A stretch of DNA of 64,000 nt from Madurella fahalii. Taxonomy: Eukaryota > Ascomycota > Sordariomycetes > Sordariales. Location: contig CM056876.1 in assembly GCA_029876055.1 (NCBI GenBank), forward strand, positions 4,092,001 to 4,156,000, read 5' to 3'. Positions within the stretch are counted from its first letter, which is position 1. Each line of letters begins with the position of its first letter. Below the pieces are notes generated by a model, which saw nothing but the letters and a program-made list of their open reading frames with translations, made no database searches and was not told where the DNA came from. Made by a program: the position numbers and the translations under genes. Below, in pieces: positions 34,197 to 44,440 of the stretch.

Positions 34197-35969
34197 GTGG
34201 GTATGCTTCTAGTTCACTACTCCCCTGCGGAAGAAGACATTTCGGAATCTCCTCAGCGCCAAGACAGGACATGAATCCCAGGTTTTGGGCAGCGAGCCGG
34301 TTATCACGGGAGATATAGTGAAACGAAATCAGCCATGTTGCAGCAACTGGATTTCGGGCGCTCTTGTAGCGGGCTCGGTCCTCAAAGTCCTTAATAACTC
34401 GATCAAGTGCTCGTCACTTGACCAGCAATAGTCAAGGTACTGCGTTATCCTTATTCCCGTCTTTGCTATATAGGCAGATGCCTGCTTAATAGCAAGCGGC
34501 AGATCGGCTAAAAAGTCCGCTGGCAGTCGTTATTGTCGGCGCTAGGAGGAATCCTCTCCAGGAGCTGCGCTAGAATCGATTCACGTCCTACAAGTCCCAG
34601 TTGCGTCCGAACGGGACAAAAAAGTGAGTCTGCCGCGGCGCTGCTTCGACGAGACGTCGAATCTCGGCTGCGGGCATGTACTGTTCCAGAACGGCCTTCA
34701 GAGCAGAAGCCGCGGTAGCCGCCGCGAAGTTCTGCCATTTCTTGTTCTTGTGACGGTCTGCATAGTCACATACCCCTTTGATTATGACACAGGGGATCTC
34801 TTCCACGACGCCGGCACCCTCTATCTTGAAAGCGATGATGTCTTTAGGTCTGGCGATCCCGTTACGATGCTCCCCGGACTTGATCACTGTTTCGCCTGAC
34901 CTAATGGGACCGATATGGATGGCTGGCTCTTGCTCCTTCTCACTTTCCATTTTTTATTTCATGTTGTAGATATATGGTGCTTATGTCAATAACTCGGGTC
35001 GAAAAGCTTGTCTTCGGCCGCCCCAGGGTATTTATATCTCGCTCCGCAACCCTTTCTAGTGGCCTTTGCCTGGAGCCATGCAAGGAATTCAGCAGTCCTT
35101 TCTGAAGCTGCTGTTGCTCATCGGTCGTCCCGAACGTGCTCCGCCGGGTGCGAAACTCATTATACTGCCTGGCCATCTTCAGGACCATCCTTGCACTCAA
35201 TCCTATGCGGATATTATCTGCCAAAACCGCCCTGTACGATCACCTTGCTGATCACCATATCGCCTAACAAGATTTCCTCGGCGCCGGACTGAGGGACACC
35301 GCCGTAGATTCCAACGAGAAAGGCGAGTCGTATGTGGTGATATCTCGCACGGATGATTGCCGCTGTGCTTGCAGCGCTAGCTTTGCCAATGCCTGAGAGC
35401 AGAGCCAGGACGATATCGTGCTTCTTAATGTGACCAATCTTGTAGACACCGTCGCTTCCATTTCCGTCCCACAGCTCATCAAGCACAAGGAAGACAGCAT
35501 TATACCTGACTGGCAACGCATAGAGTATCACGATCCCGAAGTCTTCGCGGCGACACGGTTGCGGGGCGGTTGCAGGACCGGTTGGGACTCGAGATAGTGG
35601 GCCGATCCGGGCGTCATCAGTTGTTGGAGGCACATCCTCGGGCCGTATGGCTCTCACACAAGCATCGTTTCGGCATGCCTGGGACGTAGTCCGTGGTTGG
35701 TCATTGGCTCCCGTATCTGTGCTGACCTGGGTCACCTGAGCCTCAGCGACTGCGTTGCCAGAACAGGCGTTCGTGCTGCGTTTGAGGGACTGGACTCCTG
35801 CCGGAGAATGTAAGTGGGAAGGAGAAGGGATACTGGGACCCTCGGACAAGGCAGAATCTCTGTCAGTGTTTGATTGCGGATTAGGCAGAGCTCGGCGGCG
35901 GCTTGTTTCTTGCGGCGGATCGTGCAGAGTCTTGCGCTTCCTTGACCTTGGTAAGAATCTATCCATCAT
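34197..35969 (-). pseudogene. NLR-type gene wreck: nucleoside phosphorylase domain plus deleted NB-ARC
   Basis: The minus strand starts MMDRFLPRSRKRK at 35969, runs through a disordered Pro/Ser region, then a PNP_UDP-type domain (EDFGIVILYALPVRYNAVF, HDIVLALLSGIGKASAAST, LAFLVGIYGGVP). A TAA at 35214-35216 sits where a glutamine is expected, several more stops follow, and a frameshift near 34950 leads to IHIGPIRSGETVIKSGEHR, AFKIEGAGVVEEIPCVIIKG and VCDYADRHKNKKWQNFAAA. Another shift gives VGRESILAQLLERIPPSA, the usual start of the NB-ARC. The P-loop core is missing: near 34510 the reading jumps to LADLPLAIKQASAYIAKTGI and, after one more shift, FEDRARYKSARNPVAATWL. In fungi such PNP-NB-ARC proteins act in non-self recognition. 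This copy cannot make a full product. Confidence 0.85.
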
Positions 35970-36837
35970 CTCCAGTGCGCTATCGAATCAGCTAAAAGGG
36001 CGAGTCCTGACCGATGCGTGGATCACTATGCCGGGACCAGACTGGTTAGTCGCCGAATCTCTGCGCCGTCGGGTGACGGCAGGCGAGTAGAGGCAAGCTA
36101 AATGCTGCAAGCCCCTCCTCAGTTCGGAGCCTGACGGGCACCCGGTCAAGAACACAACCACAGCCAATCGTTTCGACGTCGCAGGTCGGGCCCGCTAGTG
36201 GCGTGAAGAGCGGATGAGATGCAACACGACCCGGCTCCGGACTACGTTGTTGCCTTCATCATTCTGTCGACCTTGCCACAGCAAGATGGACTTTCAGAAG
36301 CTACAACGCAAAGCAACCGCGAACATAGAACCCCCCCGCGTTCTAATTGCAAATACAGCTGCACGACATTTAACAGACTGTGCGGCAACGATATTGTTGA
36401 CCTTCATGCAAAGCCATCAGAAACATAAGACTTCTCACCACGTTTCAGGGGCTATTGGTGAATGCGACGTCGATAGCTTAGCTTAACTCACAGCGCGCGA
36501 TGCTCTGGACTATCAACGTCAGCAGGCTGACTTCCATTGCGCTGGCGTTTGTAACGCTGTCTTGGATTGCCAGCCTGTTCAGAATGTATATAATTACTCC
36601 CTAGGCTACAAGCAATTCTCGATGCGTTTCGCCAATGGTCTGCCGGTGTTATTTGTAGTCTTGCTTCTACCAGCTCTCTAATAGGGCCAAGGAGCGGAAA
36701 TGCTAGAACTGCTCTGGATACTTTTGAGGTAATAGCTAGAGAGATAGAAAACCGGGGTTGAGTTAGCGCAGCTAAGCAGCATTTTACAGAAGAGGAAGAG
36801 CTCTAACACTAGTCTTTCTCTACGATGTAACTACTAC
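35970..36837. other. Gene-poor stretch upstream of the NLR-type wreck
   Basis: No gene can be supported. Short frames at 36214-36486 and 36488-36680 have no known domain and no convincing splice signals. Confidence 0.35.
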
Positions 36838-37262
36838 TGCTGAAAATGGTACAGAAACACACATCTACACCAACATACCCATCAAAACAAGGGGGAGGGC
36901 AAAGGTAGCTAAATACCAGACAGACAAGATAGACAAGTCAGGCCAGGCGACACCACCACAAATTAGGTTCCTGCAGTCTAAACAAGGTCAAAACAATATA
37001 TACAGATACAACTCCCTCGGGTCAGAGGGAGATCGCTTTATACGTAAAGAAAACTCTTCAATTAAGCCTGCAACAGGTATAGAAAAGAGTGCTGAATTGA
37101 TTGTTCTATCTAAGGAGAAATAGCCAAGACGGCCCTACTTATAGTATAAAAGAAAGATAGGTCCACAGCAAGTTCCAGCCCCCAGGGCGCCATCCTAGTA
37201 AGTGTATCCCTCCAACCAGAGGGACCCTGCGCTCTGGGAGCAGTTTTCCCCAACTCATTACT
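36838..37262 (+). repeat. Dispersed repeat, copy B (RIP-like changes)
   Basis: This copy aligns in inverse orientation with 27339-27725. Many differences are transitions: where copy A reads TGG, GCACGC and ATGGTGC, this copy reads TAG, ATACGT and ATAGTAT. The bias towards A and T in this copy is what RIP produces. No coding function remains visible. Confidence 0.75.
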
Positions 37263-38344
37263 AACGCCGCTTTCTATTCAAACGCATATAGCGGGACAAC
37301 ATTATTTACTTAACACGCGCACTAACAAAAATGATGTCGTAAGCCCTCTCCACATCTCTCTATTAATCTTGGTAATGAGATCGTAGAACCATTATTAGGC
37401 TCTTGCCTGGCGGTCTCTAAATTGGGGGTCAGACTTGGGCGGAGGTTGGCAGGTTGCCGCTAGCTGACCACAAGCCCCGGCCCGTATACATTTGTTAGCT
37501 AGATTGGGCCTTCAGCCAAAGACGCACGCTTGAAGCCCCGCCTATGGGTTTGAGGCTCTGTGATAGGCAGGTCTGGTACCCATCCCATCGACGCAGCCTC
37601 GCTGGATTTGGAGGGGGCTGCATAAATTTCGAACTTTCGTGCAGGTGGGGCTCAGAGGGGCCCAATAGTTCGCAGAAGTTTCAGTGCGAGCCTTTAGGCA
37701 AGCCACTTCAAAGAGCTGAATCACGAACCACAGAGAGTGCTAGAACGCTGGGCACGCGAACGGAAAATCTCGGCAAGTTACACGGAGGATGGAACTGAGA
37801 CAGTGAATCAGTGGGAAGATGATCCACAGACCGACCGGTACAATGACTTTGGCAAGTCATGCGAATGGCCTGACGTAACGAAGAGGTGCCGGCCAGCTGA
37901 TTCACAACCCAGAACGCTGAGGAGTCCACCCCCTCCGGCAAAATAAACGTTAGCGTGGCAGGGGCTCACTCTGTTATAATTCTGGAGCACTCTATGCCAG
38001 GGGGTGATTGTGCCGGGGGAGGCCTAAACTTCGTCCGGGGGCAGCCTGCATTGCCTGAAGCGTAAACTTGCACTCATGAGTGGTGGACGCTGTGTGAGCC
38101 TATTGGACCGGCTTCTCTCCACCTGCTGCCGGCCCCGCTCTTGCTGGGTCCGCTGTGAGGATTGACAACAGACTCGGCGCGACTCGCCAGAGAGTGTCGC
38201 CGGTTTCCGTGAGGCGTTATTGTGTCTGCTCAAGCTAAAAATCCCGCGGGGCGCCTATTCAAATTCTTCAAACCTCCTCTTCCATCCCTTACCCCAGGAT
38301 ACTACCCCTTCAACTTGTAGCCGTGTGATCACCACTCCTCAAAA
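37263..38344. other. Gene-free stretch upstream of the methyltransferase
   Basis: No gene is recognised. The last 130 bp should contain the promoter of the LaeA-like gene. Confidence 0.4.
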
Positions 38345-39932
38345 ATGGCAGAACCGGCTACTACCGCCAGCCCGAAAGCCACATCGCCAACATCAGCTGT
38401 CGAATCACCGGCGCATGCTCCGCAGCCAGAACTTGTTGCTGCCGACTTTGGCGTATGTTATACCCGCTCCTGCTGTGTCGCCATTATCAGAAAGGAAAAG
38501 AAATGAGCCCGCCTGGGCATGGGTTAACCGAAGACGGCGCTGCGCCGGCACCTAGGTCGAGGATGACGATGACAACGATGACGGAGACTCGGCCCTAGGC
38601 TCCAAGTGAGCGGACGGCCCTGCTGAAGCTGCAACCCAAGCCTGCTAGACGCTTCACCTAATACCAGCTGTGACAGATTTGACTCCACTGCATCTGCCTC
38701 CACAAGCATCTTCGAATATCGCACTATCCAGGGCCGCACCTATCACAGCGGGCGATTCAACCTCGAGTATTTTACGCCCAATGACGACCGGCATAACGAG
38801 TCTGATGACATCAAGTAGGCACTGCGTGGCAGCCGCCGTAGCCAATCTTGTCGTCAAGTCTCTGTCTGACATGTTCTAGCCACCATTGCCTGACCCTTGC
38901 CTTGGATAACAAGCTGTATCTTCCGCCTCTCAAGAAGGATATCAAGGTGAGGGTCTCCCTGACGCCTCCCTTATCACTGAGCCGCCACACTAACGATTCA
39001 TTTGAAAATGTCCCAGAGAGTGCTAGATATAGGAACAGGCACAGGTGAGGCCTTCAATATCTCCCAAGAGACGTCTGGGGCTGACGAACTTCCAGGGATC
39101 TGGGCAATGTATTCCATAATCCGATAGCCCCCAAAACGCCCCCCTTCCTAACCAGGCCATCTTAGGGATTTTGCGGATGAATTTCCCGGCGTTGAGGTAA
39201 CAGGCACAGACATCTCGCCAAGGCAACCGAGTTGGGTTCCCCCAAATGTACGCTTTGAAGTCGATGATGCTACAGAGCCCTGGACCTGGGATGACAATCA
39301 CTTTGACTTTGTGCACCTGCGCTACCTGCTCGGCTCCATTGACGACTGGGGCCAGTTACTCAAGCAGGCGTATCGCGTCACCGCCCCCGGCGGCTGGGTC
39401 GAGAGCGGCGAGCCCGAGATCGATTTCCGCAGTGATGATGGAACCGTGATGCCCGGTTCGGCTTTGGCAACTTGGGGTCGCATGTGCTCCGAGGCGGGCA
39501 AGAAAACAGGACGCAGCTTTACCATCATCTCGGATGGGACTCAAAAGAAGGCGTTTGAGGAGGCGGGCTTTGTCAACATCCAGTTGGTGGATCGCAAGGT
39601 AATCCATCGTTCTATCTGTTTTCTCTTTATTCCTAACACCATCCAGGTGGCTGTCGGTGATTGGCCTCGAGATCCCAAGCAAGCTGAGATTGGAAGGTAC
39701 TTGTGGATAACAATCGATAATGATCTCGAAGGTGAGCAATTTCTTCACATTGGAGGGAGATGCTTTACTCATGCCGTAGACAGGATATTCGTCTTTCATG
39801 TGGCACCAGGTACTGAATTGGCCTGCCGATGAGTACCAACCTTTCCTGATGAGAACTCGCAAGGAAATGAGAAACAAAAGCATTCACCCGTATTTCAGAC
39901 ATCGTTATGTGTACGGGCAGAAGCCGGAGTAG
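38345..39932 (+). CDS. LaeA-like SAM-dependent methyltransferase
   Basis: Nine exons sum to 1071 nt (356 residues): 38345-38452, 38556-38605, 38677-38814, 38880-38946, 39017-39044, 39096-39108, 39166-39598, 39647-39731, 39784-39932. Family motifs appear in order: EYRTIQGRTYHSGRFNLEYF, PNDDRHNESDDIN, SAM motif I (VLDIGTGTGIWAMDFADEFP), TGTDISPRQPSWVPPNVRFE, FDFVHLRYLLGSIDDW, GGWVES and the end MRNKSIHPYFRHRYVYGQKP. Exon 6 is only 13 nt and supplies IWA of motif I. The N terminus is acidic and low complexity. Proteins of this family act as small-molecule or regulatory methyltransferases related to LaeA of secondary metabolism; substrate unknown. No cluster genes adjoin it. Confidence 0.92.
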
Positions 39933-40205
39933 CCAAGCAGACCGTCATCCTGGGTAATTTGATAGCATATTCTCATCTACCTCCTGACCTACCAAGTCTG
40001 GCACATACAACAACGAGATTCATCCAGCCAATAAAATCGCTATACTGTCGACAAGTTGAATTGTACCCACCGAATTCCTGCGAAGTAGAAAAGAGCAACA
40101 GGCTTTCTCTTTATCAGCGTAAAAGCGCCAGCACCTTAAACACAATCACCCTCTTATTGATAAGCTCATCCCTCGGTTGACACAAGCCGGCCCTCCCTGT
40201 GGGCC

Positions 40206-40683
40206 ATGTTCGGCCTACCACAGCCGGTATCTCTCGTACTACACCCGTTTGGTTCGGCCAGAATTGACGGGTTCGACTTCGACTTCGAACCTACAGCACG
40301 AAACACGGTCGTCTTCGCCTCGCGCCTGCGCACACTTATGGACACTACATCATTCGGCCTTGGGAAGCGGTACTACCTGACCGTAGCACCGCAGTGTCCC
40401 TTCCCAGACCGTGCCATAGACGAAATCCCAAAGCACGTCTCGCTGGACTTCCTATCCATCGAATTCCACAACAGTTACTACGGCGGCGCCATCCTTTGTT
40501 TCAGGCGCCACCGGGCAAGGCGACCCGAAGCCCCGCGTCAGGGTGTTACTCGGCGTGACCTCTACCGGAGACTTTTCTCCCTTTGCTGTGACCCTCCAGC
40601 GGATAAAGCAAATTATACCACACCTGTGTGCCAAGATTTGTGGCAGAGTCTTGAATGTTGATGTGTGGCTTGAGTGTTATTAA
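40206..40683 (+). pseudogene. GH18 class III chitinase fragment
   Basis: The frame reads FGLPQPVSLVLHPFGSARID and the catalytic DGFDFDFE motif of GH18 chitinases, then YYLTVAPQCPFPD and SLDFLSIEFHNSYYG. A one-base insertion near 40484 shifts the frame; the following frame carries SGATGQGDPKPRV, LLGVTSTGDFSPFAVTLQRI and a stop at 40681-40683. The N-terminal third of the domain is missing. The catalytic acid survives but the gene is truncated and frameshifted. Confidence 0.8.
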
Positions 40684-40860
40684 GTGGAATTGGGAGGTAA
40701 GAGAATCAATCAGCCCGTCACTGCTAGTGTGTTAGGATCACCTAGGCTCCGAGAAAGGAATCAGAGAAAACTCAGGGCAAATCAGCCACAGCTCAAAGAT
40801 CACGAAGGATGATAGGAATTTTGAGTGACCAGATTCGTCCCATATAACCGGGCCGATGTA

Positions 40861-41430
40861 GGGTTTTCACCCGGTATATACGGTACGGCTTTCCTATGTG
40901 TATAGTGGTAGAATCGTTACTAGTACAAGCCCGAACAGGGACAATCGGTTTACGGGACTTCCTCTTTCAACGGGGGGGTTCCAGGCCTCCCTACCCCCTA
41001 CTGCAGCTGTGGTGAGGGTCGGGAAACAGTGGAGCACCTTGTTGTGTGATGCCCAAGACCACCAAAGCCTAGAACCTGGCCGAGGACGGATATTCGAACC
41101 CACCGGGACCTTAGCCTTGTATTACAAGGCTGAGGCCCCCGGAACCTCAGGCTATTGAGGAAGGTTTTGGGCTGGCTGATGGATTCGGGCCGCTTGATGG
41201 AATATAACCTAGTTCGACGGCTGGAACTGGAGACCGAGGAGGCTGAGGAAGTGGGGGAAGTGGTGGACGAATCCTAAGTCGGACATTAGAGATCTTCAAG
41301 GTCTTATATAAGGCCTTCTTTTCTTTTGTAACTAACTGGCATCTACTACTATTGTTTCCTATTACTTGTTGATATAGATTTTTCGCCCGGCCTATACAGT
41401 ACGGTTTTCCTATGTATATAGCAGTAGAGG
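40861..41430. repeat. Diverged direct repeat of about 55 bp flanking a LINE fragment
   Basis: The left copy (40861-40915) and right copy (41375-41430) share CCCGG..TATAC.GTACGG.TTTCCTATGT.TATAG. The LINE 3' fragment lies between them. Confidence 0.6.
40911..41277 (+). mobile_element. LINE (Tad-like) 3' fragment with decayed RNase H/C-terminal region
   Basis: The frame LLVQARTGTIGLRDFLFQR shifts within a G-run near 40975 and continues YCSCGEGRETVEHLVV*CP, the Cys/His motif near the end of fungal non-LTR elements (the stop replaces tryptophan). It ends RKVLGWLMDSGRLMEYN and an acidic tail, with TAA at 41275-41277. Upstream reverse transcriptase is absent, as expected for a 5'-truncated or eroded copy. 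Confidence 0.75.
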
Positions 41431-42108
41431 GTCCGACACACTCTATTTGGATAAAGCGGTGTAGGAAGAATAATAATATATGGTGGTAGAAGGACCTGCA
41501 TTCCCTATTTAAGGTAAAGCGGTGCGGGAAGAACAATAGATTTCAATAACCGATGATGTGGGTACCCACATAACCTGGGTCACCTGAGGTCTTGCAGCGT
41601 GGTTTATTGTAGATAGGACGCGTTAGGAGTAAGAATTAAAGATCCGCTCCGACCGCGTGCCCCCTTTGATCCCTATGACGGATGCTCCATAATTCAGCCC
41701 CAGTGAGTCAGCTGCCCAGGATTAGGATAGCCAGGCTACCAGAGAAGGACCGCAACGCTTGCCGGGACTGACCCCGTACGCTCCTGATATTACGCTGGCT
41801 TGCCCCGGACAATGTACCCAGGTTTTCGCCATTGGAGACACGATGCGACCCCTGCCGCTGTGGTCTACACTCGTTCGCCGGCCCCTCGAGAACCATATTT
41901 ACACCTGAAAGCTGGGGCGGAACACCAAGGGATTAGGTCGGGACCGGGGCAGCTTCACAACACGACCAATGATCTGAACAACGTGGTAGGTGATCCGGTT
42001 GAAGAGATCACTACAACTTCACAAACGGATTACTGAAATGCTTGATGCAATTTCATTTTGTTTTTACTCTCGCTAAAAGCATGGGAAAGCGTGCTAGATC
42101 CCACTCTC
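41431..42108. other. Gene-free stretch
   Basis: No gene is seen. Internal copies of TAAAGCGGTG.(A/G)GGAAGAA occur at about 41453 and 41514, just left of and inside this stretch, suggesting older repeat DNA. Confidence 0.35.
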
Positions 42109-42934
42109 CTAGGGCGGCGAGAAGGCCGGGAAGTTGGCGTCGTCGGACCGCCGGCAGCCAGTCCTGGCGACAAGCTCAGCCGGGCACTGCACCTGAGTGA
42201 AGGTGAAGGACGGATTATCGGCATTCCTGAACCAATCGAACCGCCAGTTGCATCCGGGCTGCAGGGCTGATGGGAATGAGGCGCATTGGCTGCGGTCCGA
42301 GATGCCGCCGTACTGGGCTCCCGGGAGACCTCCAAACTGGGGAGTGCAGCCGTCAAAAAGGCCGACACCGCCACCGGGGATGTTCAGGTCGAAGTGATTG
42401 CTGCCGAGGTCACCACCAGTGCTGGTCGACTGGACAACCATCATCTTACCCGCCACTGGGCCCGAGGTGAAGGTGAGTCTGGTGGAGACGGTCAGGTGCA
42501 TTCAACCTTAGAGGCGTTAATAGGTTTAAAGTAACTCACGCGTAGCAGGCACAGCACCACGAGGACTCAGTCCCTCCACTAAGTGCCGTGGCCGCGAAGC
42601 CATAGGAGAGGTTGTCGTTGATCGCCCATGGAGAATGGTCTGCGCAGGAAAAGGCCGAGCCGCCATCGCAGCCGGATCTCGCTCCGAAGTCGCTGATCCG
42701 TTGGAAGTTGGCGTCGCACGCGAAGACGGGCTGGTTCACAGGTGCCTTGCCCGGCCAGGAGCACGAGGGTTTGCAGCAATCCCAGTATCTTTGAGTGCGT
42801 TAGAACACACCATGCTCGATACGACGACATCAGGAGCAGCCATACCTTGTCGACTGACCGGATCCCGAAGCGGCGTGTGCGGCAAGGGGAAGCGCCGCGA
42901 CTAGGGCCGTGCGGAGAACCGGGGCAGAGTGCAT
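42109..42934 (-). CDS. GH45 endoglucanase, catalytic domain only
   Basis: Exons 42846-42934, 42540-42788 and 42109-42478 (708 nt) encode 235 residues. A signal peptide (MHSAPVLRTALVAALPLAAH) is followed by the GH45 signature STRYWDCCKPSC with the catalytic Asp33, WAINDNLSYGFAATA, CCACYALTFTSGPVAGK and HFDLNIPGGGVGLFDGCTP with the second acid Asp143. The sequence is very close to Humicola-type endoglucanase V, which cuts beta-1,4-glucan by inversion. The protein ends at FPAFSPP: the usual Ser/Thr linker and C-terminal CBM1 are absent. Confidence 0.95.
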
Positions 42935-44440
42935 CGTCGAGTAAACCGCTTTGCGGGAAAACTGGGGATAATGGTTTGGTAGTGAGGCAACAAGAACCAG
43001 GAGGGAGCCGGGAGAGGAAACGGCAGCACCTTGATATACCCAATTCCTGGCTACCCTAGCTCCTAGCTAATATATGGAAGACCGGATAGCAGCCATCTGG
43101 GCGGCAGAGTGGGCTGTGCAGCCGACAGTTAAGTGGGATGCGAGATGGTGTTGCCGAACAAGGACCACGGAGGACAACGCCGTGTGGCAGCAACCCCACC
43201 AAGCTGCTACCAGAACCGGGATCGACATGTTTTTCATGAAACAGAGCCGGCCCACTTCCCCGGAACATTGGGCCGCAATCAACGTCTTCTTTGGGATTGG
43301 CGGACGGAGACCGGAAAGCCCACTGCCACCCCGGCTTCCCATCCACTCGGAGTGCCAGAAGCGATTGCTCTCTGCGGACGGATACTGCACTGTACGTGTG
43401 TTGTTGCTGTTCGATGGATTTTCTTGGCGACGGACAGCTGTGGGATTTAAAGATGGAGGGTGACGCGTTGCATTCGCCAATGTCTGCACAGCCGACAGCC
43501 ACTGATCGGAAGGCGATGGTACTACCGGATGCGCAAACGCGAATTACGGGCTACATACAGAAACTGGTCAAGATTCGGGAAAATCGATACAGAAAAGACG
43601 GATTTAGAAAATTTTCCAGTTTTAAGCCTTCTCTCTAGAACTTTTTGGCAGAACTGTAAATGAGAATTTCGACTGTTTTTAGTCAGCAGTGTCGAGGTGC
43701 ACGTTCGTCTGAGATTCAATTGCCACAAACAAGCATCTTGTTGGAGTGTTATTGCCACGTTTCTTGGTCTAGAGGCGACAGCTAGAAATACCAACAGTAT
43801 GCTGGCAAGAATTAAACAACAAAGGTAATAGGGAGAGAATTAGAGCACGAAGGAGAGAACGAAACTCTACAACAACTTAAGGAAATACCTCTATAGAGAA
43901 CTTTGGAGCATAGTGAATGAACAGAGAGGAAAAGACACAAGACAACATCGATGTGAGGGAAAAGAGCAGCAGAAGCATTCAGACAAAAGTTTTTCGAAGA
44001 TGCACAGCAGCTGGAGTTTGAAGTTTTGAAAGGACAAAGCTTGGCTGTCACGCTAACCAGATCGGGACTAGCGGGGGTTTTCCTGCGCCTTTCAGCCTCC
44101 TGCAGGGCCAGAAAATCGACCGACGCCTTCGTTCCTCGCAAACCCAAAGCTTCTTCAGCCTTTGGCAATCGCTCACACGCGGTGGCCCTCCAGAGCCGTT
44201 CTTTTCTACTGAGTTGCGATTGTCTCTTTGTCTCCTCACACCTGCCGACTCGATCGGTTAATGAGCTAGGTAGGGGCTTTGCACTCGGCGGGTTGATGCG
44301 CGCGCTCACCTTTGGTGGCGATTTCTAAGCACGCTCGCTCGCCTCGCCCTCCCCCAGAGACTTTCGCTGCCCTCGAACCATCCTCTTCGCTGCTTCAACC
44401 GACCTCGCATCGACGGCGGCTTTGTCGTCCCGACGCCGAG
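42935..44440. other. Divergent intergenic region between GH45 and RNA polymerase II genes
   Basis: It contains the promoters of the GH45 gene (minus) and the RPB2 gene (plus). Frames in 43056-43640 on both strands overlap one another and lack domains. The RPB2 leader from about 44320 is CT-rich. Confidence 0.45.
43033..43040 (-). promoter_or_regulatory. TATA-like box of the GH45 gene
   Basis: GGTATATC on the minus strand lies about 100 bp upstream of the GH45 ATG. A CTGGGG word that fits the CreA/Cre1 consensus SYGGRG lies near 42960, closer to the ATG. Both are weak consensus matches. Confidence 0.35.

Noticed and set aside
43056..43640. Several overlapping long frames on both strands upstream of the GH45 gene
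   Set aside because: They overlap one another in different frames and show no motif; probably open by composition in a promoter region.
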